Below are positions 31,274 through 44,011 of a stretch of DNA of 64,000 nucleotides, piece by piece (the first letter of the stretch is position 1; each line of letters begins with the position of its first letter). A program made the translations under genes and the position numbers. Source of the stretch: Phoma sp. XZ068 (Eukaryota > Ascomycota > Dothideomycetes > Pleosporales > Didymellaceae); assembly GCA_004835665.1 (NCBI GenBank), contig RBKR01000017.1, positions 62,001 to 126,000 of the forward strand, written 5' to 3'. The notes beneath the pieces were generated by a model. It was not told the DNA's origin. It saw only the letters and a program-made list of their open reading frames with translations, and searched no databases.

Positions 31274-33667
31274 ATGAACCAAGCCGGTCCAGCAGTTGCA
31301 TGCTGGAGATGTCGCAAGCAAAAGGTTGATCTCACTTTGACCAATGATTTATCTCAGGTCGATCTCATTCTGTTCGTGGCTAACACCCAATCAGCTTAGG
31401 TGTACCCGTGAGCTGCCAGAATGCGGCCGCTGCCAAAGGGCTAATATTGCCTGCTGCTATCCTCCCCCACCAGATCGAAAGAAGCTCGCTGCAGTGCGCG
31501 CTCGAGAACGGGGTGGTTCAGCTGGTGTTGACCAGGCAGCGCCCCCAGATCGCGGATTGAGTAACCTAGAGAGCGCAGATGTCAACCCAGCTGCAGCTAG
31601 GGCCAGCTCAGGCTCATCGTACCATCGCAATTACGGCGCTGAGGTTCCTCAGCGTCCTTTACCCCAGGCAATAACTGTTCCTGTCTCCATGCCGCCCCCT
31701 ACGGTTGGAGAGTCCTCAATTTCCAACGTTTTAGACGATGTTCAACTTTCCCATGAAGTTGCTGTATTTCTTATCGATGTCTATTTCGAGAGACACTACC
31801 AAGCTGATCTACTGTTTCACAAACAGAGCTTTATTGAAGACTACACAACACACAGGCTTCCTAGCTTTATATCCCTCGCTGTATTTGCGTTCGCCTCCCT
31901 GTAGGATACAGTCACTTGCCTTTCTCCCTCCGTTGCTGACATGAAACCAGATTCTTGGCGCATGTTCCTGGGGGAGCGACACAGGGTGATATTGGCCTCA
32001 CTGAGATTTCTAGGGCGGATTGGCGTGCAATAGGAGAACGATGGGCTGAGCAGGCTAGCAAATCTGCTCTAATGAATGCGGATAAGCCATGCATTGAGCA
32101 TGTTCAGGCCTGTCAGGTACTGGCCATGTTTTGGCTGGCGAAATCGGAAACGAGGAGGACAAATATGCATACCAGTACACCCTCCGCCTTCTCAAAGCTT
32201 TGAATTTCTGACTAACCTAGGGCGCTTGTTCGCTCTTTAGCAATCGCTTATCGTAGCTGCTTGGTGCTTCAGTTCAACCAACCAAACTCGGACCCGATAC
32301 ATCGTCGCACCACCGAGTCAAAGCTCCAATTAAGATGCTTCTGGGCTTGCTGGCTTACTAAATGTGCTAGTCAGCCAAACGCACGTTTTCCGTCAAATTG
32401 TTGGGCCGAAGTGGTTGGCTGTCCATTACCAGAGGACAGTCCAATCAACGCTTTACCTGCCGTCGAACATTTCGTGGATGAGGCTGGCACTATCCAAGAA
32501 AATTATATTGCTGGTTCAACTCGTGGCATGAGCTTCAACTCATCCCTGGTCATGGTCCAGGGTCTTTGGTGAGTGGCACCATATCGCATAGGACTGAAAC
32601 TCATAGCAGCTAGGTGGGAGGTGCAAGAGTTGGTATGTGCTATGCAACGTAACCGAGATGACTCTTCCCATCTCACGTCAAAGGTCTATCTACTAGACGA
32701 GAGACTCGAAAATCTCTATGACCGGTTGGACGTGTCCACACGTTACGACTTCAGCAATGCCATGCACACATCAACAGGCTCCAGTCGAAATTTCTCCTTG
32801 AACTATCTATATCATCTCTGTCTCTGCTACTTGCACTCAGCACTGGTTCCCGTACTTTCCTGCGACACGAAAATGCCAGATCTGCCGCGGAGAACAACCA
32901 GACTAGCTGCTGAGCAGGCATGGAAACATTCCTCGATCATGATTGAAATGACAGAACGCTTCCTGGGGCGAAAGGGAGTAGTATCTCAACTATGGCCCAT
33001 TGTTGGCTATGGAGCATACGTTTGCGCAGCAATCCAGCTACGTTGCTTTCTAGCCTTAGGGGTCCTGAATGAGCAGCGACTGGACCGCTGTAGGGCTCTC
33101 CTGCATCTTATCGGTGAGCTCAAGAGTTATTGGAACAACTTGAATCAACTCGTAAGCAGAAATCAGCCCTCGCATGTGGGTTTCACTGATTAGATCCAGC
33201 ACATGCACATGGAGCGGCAATTCGCACAAGCCCAGAATCTTATCTCCTCACAGCAAGAGTATTGTGATCAGAACCAACAAAGTCCAGAAGAGCTTATCGA
33301 CCTCATCGCTAGGCGAGACCCATCTTCATCACTAAGTCTGCCTTCATATGTTTCTACATACGTGCCTAACGAAGACGCGCCAAAATCAGTCTCTCTGGAG
33401 TCTCAGCCACTCAATAGTACTGTCCCTTCAGTTTCCGCAGTTGAAGTGCAGAAGATTGGAAGCGACCTCACCACCTCTACAAGCGTGACAGAAGCATGGT
33501 CCACTGGATATGACACCGAGACCATCAAAGACGTTAGTAGAGCAGAAGGACAAACAGCAGTGCAAGACATGTCCCTGTGGTGGGAGCAAGCCCCAGAGGG
33601 CCTGGGCGATATTTTCAGACAGGACTATTTGCTCACTGAGCACATGTTCCCTATGAACTTGTATTAA
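31274..33667 (+). CDS. Zn2Cys6 transcription factor
   Basis: 706 aa from six exons: 31274-31324, 31395-31900, 31951-32174, 32241-32568, 32614-33151, 33194-33667. The zinc cluster is complete only after splicing (C10, C13, C20, C27, C30, C37), with intron 1 falling inside it after K17, a frequent position in fungi. A Fungal_trans-type region follows (VFLIDVYFERHYQADLLF; QACQVLAMFWLAKSE; LQLRCFWACWLTKC). Introns are 42-70 bp with CTAAC or CTGAC branch sites; the third (32175-32240) was chosen because it gives TIAYRSCLVLQF in frame. The Ser/Thr-rich end is a possible activation region. Its divergent partner is an MFS transporter. Confidence 0.87.
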
Positions 33668-34478
33668 TTTATAATGTTGAACGCGTAGAGCTGTACGCAG
33701 CTTTGGATAATGATTGGTAACCCTGCCGGGCTTTCGGACATCAGTCAAAGCTCTTGTATGCTCGATCACTGCCGACGAGAACGAAGCAGGACCGGGCGGT
33801 TTCACGTTTCTACTACTGACTTGTGACATCAAGCAAGGTCACTGTATTGATATATGATGTCAGACGCGGCACAGCTTCCGATTGAACCGTTGGTCTGCTC
33901 ATATCACCTAGATTCATAGAATGACAGAACTGCAACAAAACTGCCCTGAGCACCTTTACGGATACAAAAATCTTTGGAGCATTCAGTGTGTTCGATGTTT
34001 TCAGATCTGCTGGTCTATGCGTGTCGGCCCGTCTCTGGTGTGGTATTTCAAGCACGCAGTTCAGCCGCTGCATGTTCGTGATGTGCACCACAATCATTGC
34101 ATGGTTAATTACTCGTAAACTAAGCCTCCTAACACCAGTTTAGACCAAATCTCCAATTTGGTTGACCTGCATTTCAGCCTGCATGAATTGCCAGCTACGG
34201 TTCCGGGCTACCAGCCTGCTGGAGTACGTGTTCCGAAGCCAAACCATTTTCAGGGCAAGACTCCGAATGTCTGGGCCATCGTGCAACGACCGGACATTGG
34301 TCGCCTGTGCGGGGAACCTTTTATGAAAACCGTCATATCGCCATTCTTATGGCGCTGCTAGCCTATTCATCATGCACGGGTTCAATGCCTGCAGGGTCTT
34401 TCTAACATGTAAAAGGTCCAATCCCGGTATTACGGTTCAGTGTGGTTTGAAGTCATCCTTCGCAAACAGGGCATCACG
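33668..34478. other. Intergenic, promoter of the first flavin oxidase
   Basis: No supported gene in 0.8 kb; short frames only. Confidence 0.5.
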
Positions 34479-36263
34479 ATGCGATTCACGGTGCTTCAGT
34501 TTATGCTCTTTGGCGTGGCTTTTGCCGGCGACCAGTCTTCCTATCAGTGCAAGACTTTTCCAGGAGACAAAGCATGGCCTTCCGCGCTCGAGTGGGATGG
34601 CTTCAACAGAACAGTAGGTGGGCGACTTCTGGCAACCGTACCACTTGGTGCACCTTGTCACGGTACGACCTTTAACAACTCTACCTGTGAGAGTTTGAAG
34701 AGTCAATGGCAGTACGAAAAGATTCAGTATGGATATCCAGCCTTCTTTAGGATATGACACTGACTAAACTCAGCTTCGAGTCTTCTTCATCGGTGATGGC
34801 ACCATTCTTCGCAAACCAGAGCTGTGATCCCTTTCAACCACGTGAGCGCCCTTGTGAGCTCGGCAACTATGTCAGATACGCCGTCGATGCTTCTGGACCT
34901 TCAGATGTCCAGCGAGCAATTGCATTTGCAGCCTCCAAGAACATTCGTCTTGTCATCCGCAATACTGGGCATGGTGAGTACCTTCGCTCGCCGTAATCAG
35001 GCACATTTGAATCTGACCGTTTTGCAAGACTACCTTGGTCGTTCGACAGGTGCTGGCTCCCTCGCTGTGTGGACCCACCATCTCAAGAATATTACACATA
35101 TCCCAGAATACAATGGTTCAGAATATAAGGGCGCGGCGTTCAAGCTTGGCGCTGGAGTCCAAGGATTCGAGATCATGGCGGCTGCTCGTGATAAGGGACT
35201 AGTAGTCGTGGGTGGTGAGTGCCCAACTGTTGGTATAGCTTACGCGCAAGGAGGAGGCCATTCGGCGATCAGCACAAGTTTCGGGCTGGCTGCAGACAAC
35301 GTTCTCAACTGGGAACTTGTGACAGCTAGTGGAAAACTACTAAACGCCAACAGGGACCAGAACCCCGATTTGTACTGGGCATTGAATGGTGGCGGTGGAA
35401 GTACATATGGTATTGTGGTATCCATGACAGTGAAGGCACACAAGGAAGCAGTGTTCGGCGGGGCTTCTTTGTCGTTCTTCACGACCAACAACGCCCAAGA
35501 TGTCTTCTATGACGCAATCCAAGCATTTCATGAAGAACTCCCAGCAATGGTCGATGCAGGTACCATGGTGGTACATTATTTCACCACGTCTTTTTTCATG
35601 ATCTCACCGCTCAACGCGTACAACAAGACTGCTGCCGAGGTGAAGACCATTCTTGCGCCTTTCGTCGGCAGGCTCGATGCCAAGGGTGTCAATTATACGG
35701 CAAGCTACAGCGAGTTCGATACTTACTATGAGCACTACGACAAGTACTTTGGCCCGCTGCCGCTTGGTAACATCCAAATTGGCATTGCACAGTACGGATC
35801 TCGTCTGATCCCACGAAGCGTTGTAGGTAACATTACCGAGACATGGAGAACTATCGTGGAACAGGGGGTAACTTGGATTGGCGTCGGAACAAATGTCAAC
35901 TCATTTGGCTCGGAGAAGACTACTTCAGTTCATCCGGCTTGGAGGAAGGCAATCGTGCACGCAACTCTCACGCTCCCATGGAACTTTACAGCTCCATGGT
36001 CCGAGGCAATTGAAACGCAACAGAAGATGACGAATGTCATCCAGCCACTTGTCGAAGCTGCAACTCCAGGCAGTGGTTCGTACGTCAACGAAGCGGACTT
36101 CAACCAGAAGAATTGGCAGACGACGTTTTTGGGAGACAACTACGGCAAGTTATTGAGTATCAAGAACAAGTGGGATCCATCAGGTCTCTTCTACGCTACA
36201 GTGGGCGTTGGTAGTGAGATTTGGGCCGTTCGAAAAGATGGGCGCATGTGTCGGTCAAAATGA
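34479..36263 (+). CDS. Secreted FAD-linked oxidase, BBE/VAO family
   Basis: 560 aa from three exons: 34479-34726, 34774-34973, 35029-36263 (introns 47 and 55 bp, both with clear branch sites). Signal peptide MRFTVLQFMLFGVAFA. The PP-binding FAD domain (FAD_binding_4) holds the flavin-linking His in NTGHD and a Cys in GGECPTVG, so the FAD may be bound through both, as in berberine-bridge and oligosaccharide oxidases. The end has the BBE motif near YGDNYGKLLSIKNKWDP. Many Asn-X-Ser/Thr sites fit secretion. It oxidises an alcohol, sugar or ring C-N bond using O2; the substrate is unknown. The second such oxidase at 39133 is only distantly similar. An upstream GTG-initiated extension was rejected. 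Confidence 0.9.
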
Positions 36264-37218
36264 GAAGAGGCGTGCGTACATATCAGCACTCGATATAAAC
36301 CTAATCGAATCGTCCTTAAACATGACTGCTGTTCCATCGTAGTGGATAGCTTGTCTGCTGAGTCCTGAACATCGTACGATTCCGCACGAGATCATATTAC
36401 TATCGCTTGTCGGGAATATGCCGTCATTTCCGCTCCTGCAGGCTGCATGTGGCACAGCCAATTCTCCGGTGCTCTTTCGAGGTGTGTTCCATCGTGGAAA
36501 GCCACCCGAGTCCGATGAGAGGAATATGTTGACCAATTAGGAGCTATGCGCTCTCTGTTTGAACCTCGTGGACGGACTTTACACGTTACCTTTAGTGTTG
36601 TTGCATTCGTTCGACTACAATGGTTCCCATCCTCGGGTACTCGGCGTCAAGGCCAGCAGAACAACCCTGCTGTGGCTGCATCCCGCGCGGCTCCACAGCT
36701 GCAATTTACGAATCAATACTGCTGAACCGCGGAGCTTGCAGGTGTTTAGTGTCTTTATTTATTGTTCAGTCCGTCCGAATGGAATATGTCAACCAACACA
36801 ACGGAGCCTCGGGGGAACTCAACAGCATCCTCTGCGCGGCAAACATGAATTGTTGCCTGGGCATTTTTACGGAAAGCGCAATTTTGTATTGCGCGTCCGG
36901 CTGGCCACCCGCGCCACGCAAGTCAATCGATACTAAGCCGCTCTCGAGAATCGAGCCGCCTTCATGATTTCCCTCGCGCGAAACCCCATGTAGAAGGTAT
37001 GACAAGGAGATTCCGTGAACGGGCCAGGGGACGGGCCGGCTCATTTTCCCGTCTGGACAACGGCATCCGAGGCTGGCGTGCCAACATCGTGCGTGGAACA
37101 ACAACGTAATTCCGTTCATACGACCTTCTCGCTTTTCCACCCAAAGTGGCCCCCCACTTAACCACAATGATGCTTCACGAGGAGATTTTCATTCGAGAAC
37201 ATGCTAGTGTCTTCAGTC
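36264..37218. other. Intergenic 0.95 kb between convergent genes
   Basis: No supported gene; frames at 36559-36967 and 36766-37167 are unsupported. Confidence 0.5.
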
Positions 37219-38672
37219 CTAACGCAACGAGCCCGCACTGCGTTCGCTGCCATAATCCTCGGTCGTAACGGAGACCTGCTTCGACACAATGATCGCGCCT
37301 TGTGATCGTTGCGGGTCAGCAGTACTCTGCAAATGCTGCATCTTTATGTCATTTTTTCCCTTGACAATCCGTTCCTCACTCTCATTGTCGAAAGTTATAT
37401 TCGCTGTGATCTGGCACGCAGACCCTTGGCCATTCTTAGTATGGCTCGATGCTCCACCGCGGCCACCACCTATAGTCACAAACCCGCTTCCCGGCATTCT
37501 GTAGGCTTTATTATTGCTGCTAGAGCGTAATGTGCTTGGCAGGAAGGGTGCAAGCCAATTTTTGAAGAGGGGGAAGATCATAGGTAGATTGGTAGTGACA
37601 ACCGCAATGAAGGTTTCCCTCGTGCCCCATTCAGCTGCGAGCTGCCCACCATTAATAGGGTCCTGGTGCAAAGTAAGTAAAGCGTTCGTCCACTATTGAT
37701 GCAGCAACCTATTTTCCCTTCCATAACATCTACAACAACCATGACCATCATTGGACTCGGTACTTACAATAATGACGTAGATGCTCTTCAACGTTGCACA
37801 AATAATTATAAGCAAACCAGCGGATAGCACCGAGGTTGCAGCCACTTTCTTGTAGAGCCGTAAGCTCGACTTCCAAAGCATAGGGATGGGTATAAAGAAT
37901 AGGAAAATATCGGTCGACACATTCGAAACGAAAGAAACCCAAAGGATTGGCTTCGATATTGCCGCCTGGCATACATTGCCTGGATCTGGATGGATCTGCC
38001 AATAATGATGGAATGGTCGACATGACAAAAGGATAGTCATGATGACGGCGACGAATGTAGTACCGATTAGGGCCATTGCGACATGGATGCGTTTCTGATA
38101 TGTGCCAAGGCCGTTCTGCGTAATCTGGGTCAGAAGAAATCATTGATGCGGGCTGTTCGCATACGTACAGTGAGTCGAAGATAAAAGAACGTCACGCACA
38201 GCTTGAGTGTCCAAAGTAAGCAGGCTGCTGTTGTCCAACCTGCTACCTGGATTTTGGAGCCGATCACCCTGATGTAAATGTCAGTTGTGTATATGGAATT
38301 GCTTTAGGGGTTGGCTTGTTATGGCACAGCATGAGTAATCAGCATACCTCCACGCATATTCTGGATCGTCTTGCGAGAGTGTACTTCTTTGAGCGTCCGT
38401 CATACCGTTGTTTGCGAGGCCGCGGGCGACGATTCCTACATTGTATCCGAGAATGGTTTGTGCGGTATAGATGAGCTGAAGGGCGCCTGTTAGCTGGCCA
38501 TGCACAATTCAAGCAAAGGGCAAATACGTACAATGGCAAGCCAGATCAGGTAGTCATCAGCACGAAGCTCTTGATACCCAACCGCGGTTATTCTAGCATA
38601 AGTCCGGAGAAGAGTAAACAATACACCAAAAGTATACAACGTCCAAAGCTCCACTGTAGCATTGTTGGGCAT
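37219..38672 (-). CDS. PTH11-like seven-transmembrane (rhodopsin-domain) membrane protein
   Basis: 386 aa from five exons: 38672-38532, 38475-38348, 38268-38169, 38115-37768, 37662-37219. Seven hydrophobic helices with family landmarks: RTYARITAVGYQELRADDYLIW, IYTAQTILGYNVG, CVTFFYLRLT, LLSCRPFHHYW with a Cys, STDIFLFFIPIPMLW, and EWGTRETFIAVVTTNLPMIFPLF, then a ~100-residue cytosolic tail. This is the fungal SAT4/PTH11 rhodopsin-like domain, some members of which act as surface sensors; role here is inferred. The last intron (37663-37767) could end earlier at 37692 in the same frame, adding 10 residues; the chosen form matches the usual spacing better. Divergent from the second flavin oxidase. 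Confidence 0.85.
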
Positions 38673-39132
38673 GTTGGTCCCTAGAACTCGGGTTGATTCC
38701 GATCACAGTGTGTGTTGAAGGATTGTGTCCTCAGAAAGGCGAGCATTTTTCATAGGGGCACTTCGCAAATCCAACAATCAATACTCCGAGGTCGATAATG
38801 TGATGGCATTGGTTGATACATGCCCACTATTTCCAGGCATCCTGCCCTAAGGCTGGAGGAACGACAACCCTGCAACTTGCATGCATAAGCTGCTCGCCCA
38901 ATGGCACGTGCAGCACGGCTCGCATGATAACGTCCGCAACCACATTCTTCTCCGGAGGACCCGGTTCTCGGCTGCATGTATATGTCCGGCCAACGCCACC
39001 TATGCAGAGTGTTGTTCTCGTTCGAGCTTGGCGTACCTTACGTTCTATCCCATCTCAGAACTTTTAAAGCCAACCGTCTAGACCTTTTTGGAGGTCAAGT
39101 TGCAACTTTTGAGCAACTTCCGCTATTCAAAA
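38673..39132. promoter_or_regulatory. Divergent promoter, 7TM protein and flavin oxidase 2
   Basis: 460 bp between two outward start codons. No single motif stood out. Confidence 0.4.
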
Positions 39133-40944
39133 ATGTTCACACGGTTCCTAGCTTCGTCAGCGGTTGCTGCATGGTCAATCACATCAGTACTTCCCTTGGG
39201 CTCGTGTGGACCTACTTCTCCTTATGATATCTTCCAAAGGACACCTGCAGCAGGGATCGATGTGAAACCACTCGCGTCCCAACTTTCTTCGACAGCACAG
39301 GTCTATTATCCAGGTAGCGAATCATTCACAAGTTTGACGGTGCGATGGTCAAACCTTTCTCCTCCGACTCCCAACGTAGTCATTGCGCCAGGCACAGAGA
39401 AGGATGTCTCGAAAATTGTTAGTCTCACTATCGATATCCACATGATATTGTGATTCATAACCGCTGACATTATTCCAAGGTCAAATTTGCGTCTGACCGC
39501 AACATCCCCGTTCTTGCTTACAACGGACATCATGGCTCAGTAAGCTGCCTCCTTATAAGCTTCTATTGATATATGTGACTGACCCTGATAGCTCACTAGC
39601 CTTGGTAGAATGGACTACGGTATCCAAATTTATATGCCTCAGTTGAACACTATTTCCATCGCCGCCAACAAGCAGTCTGTGACAATCGGCGGTGGTACGA
39701 ATTCCAAGAAGGTGACAGACGCACTTTGGGCAGCGGGAAAGCAGACTGGTAAATCATTTTAAGCTCTATTCCGTCGGTCTACTATCACTGACCACCAATT
39801 TAGTCACAGGAACATGTGAATGCGTTAGCTACCTGGGTCCAGCGCTTGGGGGAGGGCACGGCTGGCTTCAAGGTTACCATGGTCTGATCTCGGACCAGTT
39901 CGAGTCGATGAACGTTGTTCTTGCAAACGGTGACTTGAAGACAATTGATGCTAAATCAGACCTCTGGTGGGCCATGCAAGGAGCTGGGCACAACTTCGGT
40001 ATCGTCACATCAGTTACGTCGAAGATCTACGATATCGTAAACACTGACTGGGCTATTGAGACCATTGTTCTCAGCGGCGACAAGGTCGAAGCTATTTACA
40101 AAGCTGCGAATCAGGTTTTCCTTCAAAACGGTACCCAAAGCGTCAAGATACACAACTGGTCTTATTGGCAAAATGATGCATCGCTCGACGCAGAAAAGGT
40201 AGGGTCTATCGTGTCGAGAAAACTTCTTTTACAGTCCTGACTAACGCATTCAGCCCGTCATCATCATGTACATCATCCAGGAGGGTGTCAAAGCTGTAGA
40301 CTCGAGATACACAAAGCTGTTCCATGACCTCCAACCGCTGAAGGCTACCGCACAAGCTGGCACTTATCATGATCTCGCTGCCTGGACGGGAATTGCACTT
40401 GATTCTCCTCCCTGCCAGGACTTTGGCTTCAACAACCCGAGATTTCCTATCTACACAAAATCCTACAATACCACTGCCCAGAAGAAGGCTTACGAGCTTT
40501 ACGCAACGGCGATCTCCGGGGCTGACTCACCCTATACCAATTCCATCTTCATGTTTGAAGACTACGCTACTGCAGGCATCCGCGACCGCCCTGCAGGCGC
40601 ATCTGCATTTGCTTTCCGTGATGCGCATATTCTAGCGGCACCACTGATCATATATGCTCCCACGAACAAGACACAAGACGACGCTGTCAAGCAGCTGGGC
40701 AGTCAGCTCAGGGAAATCATTCGCGAGGGTACCGGCAGCCCAGAGCTCCACACTTATGTGAATTACGGTAAGCTACACACTCATAAGATTCACAAAGCTT
40801 TGACTAAAATGATACATAGCATACGGAGATGAAGGTTCTAAAAGTTGGTACGGGTACGAGCCTTGGCGCCAGGACCGTCTCAAGGCTCTGAAGAGGAAGT
40901 ATGATCCAAAGGGACAATTTTCTTACTATGCACCAATAGCTTAG
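39133..40944 (+). CDS. Secreted FAD-linked oxidase, 6-hydroxynicotine-oxidase-like VAO family
   Basis: 511 aa from six exons: 39133-39417, 39480-39539, 39592-39748, 39804-40198, 40254-40767, 40820-40944 (introns 52-62 bp). Signal peptide at MFTRFLASSAVAAW. The FAD domain reads FASDRNIPVLAYNGHHGS, whose His is the expected flavin link, then GTCECVSYLGPALGGGHG, where a Cys could give a second bond. The BBE C-terminal motif is at KSWYGYEPWRQDRLKALKRKYDP. It oxidises a small molecule with O2. It differs from the oxidase at 34479 in length, exon plan and motifs, so the two are not recent duplicates. Neighbours are a 7TM protein (divergent) and an MFS transporter (convergent). Confidence 0.9.
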
Positions 40945-41263
40945 TAGTCCTCAGTCCCTTCTTAGGATACGAAACAGTGGACTATAATAATGCAAGATAA
41001 TAATATATTGACAGTGAGGCCGCAGGATGTGCTTCTGTGAAAGACGCCTGGGTCCAGGTGGTCATTTCCACATTTCCTCGCTAAAGCTAACAGTCCGGCT
41101 TACTGTTCAGCGTGGCTTTCAGACGCCTTAGCTGCAACTCAGAAATACAACATCTGCCATTTCATCCCAGCCAAGTCCGGAAAATATCAGAAAAATGAAA
41201 GCAACTCGGAGAAGGCTGGCATTGTACGATGCCCCGTTACGATGGGCGTAGCTCTGCGTTGCC
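40945..41263. other. Intergenic, convergent 3' flanks
   Basis: Nothing seen in about 320 bp. Confidence 0.6.
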
Positions 41264-42843
41264 CTATGATCGATAGCGCACACTTGCCCCCTCTTTGGCC
41301 GCCTGCTCTCCCAATTCCTCATCCAGCTTTCTGCTTGTATCTTCCGTGATGTAGTGCTCGTCTGTCTCTTCTCCTGCGTCGTATCCAGTCATCGCAAAGT
41401 CGGGGTACTGCTTGACGAACCAAAAGCGCATAGCAAGTACAACACCAATAGCTCCAGCAGCGAGGCTTAGCGCAAGTGGGAAACCGATTGCGTAGTACGG
41501 GGCATCTACCGCTTTCCAAGCTCCCAAAGGTATTGTCGCATGGCCAACATATACGATGGTAACACTCATCCCAATGATGATTGCACGGGCTTCGGGTTCG
41601 ACTCGCAGCAGTTCGGCAAGCCATGCTATCAACGCAGGACCTCCTGCGTTCGTTGCATATGTCAGGAAGTACGCAAACATAATTGTTGGATGACTGTCAG
41701 GCCAGCCAGTAAGAATGCCGCATGCCACGATGTGTACTACGCCTGAAGCAACGAAGATTGGCCATCGCCAACCCTTCCAATCACCGAGCGCATTGATGCC
41801 AACATTTGTAATGATCTGCAACCCGTATCCACCAAGAGGGATTAGATTGACTTGGTAGGTTGTATACAGTCGGTTGCCAGCCGAGTCGGTGACGCCTTTA
41901 AGATAAAGCAGTATGTAAGAGTTTGCGCGATGTGCCCACGCATTCTGGGCGAAGGCGGCAATAAACAAGTAAGTCAAAGGGTGCTTGAGGAGTAACAGGA
42001 GCTTGGCTCGCAACACTCGTAACGGTATCAATCGTGCGGGCTGCACGCCATGGCGTTCTAATCGTTCGCGGGATATCTCCTTGTCTCGGCGTGTGAGCCA
42101 CACAGCACGTGTGTTGGCGGGCGAGTCTGGGACGACCAGGAGCCCAAGGAGCCCAAGGAGTATTGTGATAGCACCGGATACGATAAAAAGCCATTGCCAC
42201 CCGGCAAGTCCGTTGACGCCGTTCATGTTGACATAGAGCTCTGCTTGAACAACACCCAAAAACATCGCACCAGCAACGTCAGAGACGTTGAAGATAGCCA
42301 GCCGAAAGGCAAGCTCAGTTGGTGTATACCATGTCATAATGAGCGTGGTGATTCCTGGCCACGACGTGGCGCTGAGAGCTCCCAGGAAAAACCGTAGTAT
42401 GTAGATCGTGGTAGCGGTTTTTGCTTTGTACGTGCTATTTCTAATTAGAATGATCATCCAGCCCACAATCAATTCGAAGATACTCACAATAACGTCAGAA
42501 TACCCCAACCAATCTCAGCGAAGGGTAGCCATAATGACGGGCGCAGCTTCGTCTGAAGCATTTGCGACGGCACAAGGAAAATGGCATAGGCGATAGAGAA
42601 GTAAGTTTGGAACCAATTCAGCTCGTTACCGTATAAAGCCAGGTCCTCTTTCATGCCGCTGACATAGGCTTGCGTCGTCGCGCTCTGATCCATCTCTTTC
42701 ATGATGCCTGCAACGAACATCCATAGCAGGAGAAAGCAGTCCAGTTTGGTACGGAGCACATTCTCTTCGTTCCTGAAGTAAGGAATAAATCGACCAAGCC
42801 CCCTGTGACCGCTGTTTGTTGGAGATTTTGTCTCGCTCGACAT
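41264..42843 (-). CDS. MFS transporter, Dal5/allantoate-permease-like (anion:cation symporter)
   Basis: 510 aa from two exons, 42843-42488 and 42440-41264, with a 47-bp intron (donor GTGAGT, acceptor TTAG). Twelve membrane helices. Landmarks of the ACS family: LLWMFVAGIMKEMDQSATTQAYVSG in helix 1, NELNWFQTYFSIAYAIFLVPSQ, ILRFFLGALSATSWPG, and PDSPANTRAVWLTRRDKEISRERL before the central loop. The family imports organic anions such as allantoate, nicotinate, pantothenate and other vitamins. Being close to two VAO-type oxidases fits uptake of an N-heterocycle or aromatic acid, but that is inference. The start is the ATG at 42843; an upstream TTG is ignored. Confidence 0.88.
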
Positions 42844-44011
42844 GATGACAGCGGTCGTTACGAGCAATGCGATGTGCCCTATCCCGACTCATTTCCAGCA
42901 GTTATATACTTGCTCAATCCTTCGACGCTGTGATCTTCTGCTGCTATCAACCCACATGGTGTTGGCGGAACTTCGCCAAGAATCACGCAATGTGGGCACA
43001 TCATCCATTTAACCTGCCTGCCAAGCTCTTTGAACGATCCCATTGGATAACATTTCGCTCCGATGATGAATAATCATCGTTCCGCGCTCGAAGCCCCTGT
43101 CGTTTTTACGCAAAGCAGTAATTTTCATCGGGCGAAGTCCGCCATAAGGCTTGTCTGAAGGAAGTGCCGAGCTCAGGTGCAGGAGTCTCTCCAATGTCAA
43201 CAACAGAGGCCGAAAGGATCAATTGCGCTGCGAAAGAAAATGTGAGGGATGCCGCCGCGCAGTATTAACCCAAACGACATTCATCTTTACGATCATGCCA
43301 CGCTGAAAACAAACGGGATAATCGAGGCCGAAGAGAAGGCACAACTGCCAAAATAATCTGCCAAAATAATAAGTTGGCGTATGCGCGCATATATACAGGT
43401 AAGTCTAGCTTGATATGGTAATGCTTGTTCTGATGGACATGGGAGCGGAGCGGAACAGTGAAAAGAAATGTAATTTTAGCGCCCCGGCAGACATTGGTGC
43501 CGGTCGCGGATTACAATACCTGGCAAAGCCATCTCAACATTCACCTTCAACCCAAACTTTTGTAATATCCTTTTATCAATCTGCCTTTCGGTCTGGCCAC
43601 TTTGCATCTCACAACAAAATGAACATTCTACCGGCAGAACGCTGACAGCGGCGTCCCACTGTCGAAGTCGAGAAACGATCAAAGCGACACGAACTGCGTA
43701 TTAGTCGAAAAGGTCCCAAAAGGCCAGTCCAAATGTACGTTAACAGATCTTAGCTCATAAAACTCTCCGCATATACAAGAAACCCAGCGAAGCGGTGCTG
43801 AGGTAGACCGCAAGGAATCATGAGCGAGATCACCTACCAACGTCGCGTCATTTCGAGCAACACGCACGGAAGATGACATTGCCAAGCGACCTTAACAACC
43901 ATCAGTGCAACCAGAAGGCTAGCTATACTATTACTCTAAATATCCGCCCTAACAGTGCAGGTTATGCCCGCGAAGGGATTGGCAGACCGTAGTCACCGTT
44001 CCTCGTCATGA
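42844..44011. other. Intergenic 1.17 kb
   Basis: Promoter side of the Dal5-like gene and 3' flank of the next gene. No supported gene. Confidence 0.5.

Noticed and set aside
32175..32240. Reading through in another frame (EEDKYAYQYTLRLLKAL) in the second Zn2Cys6 gene
   Set aside because: It ends in a stop and does not join; the GTACAC-TTTAG intron restores a family-like helix.
38476..38505. Earlier acceptor in intron 1 of the 7TM gene, adding LTGALQ
   Set aside because: It would place the AG before the CTAAC branch site, and the later acceptor gives the usual helix spacing.
42844..43400. Short direct repeat CTGCCAAAATAAT near 43,350
   Set aside because: Only two copies of a 13-mer in a spacer; no clear role.
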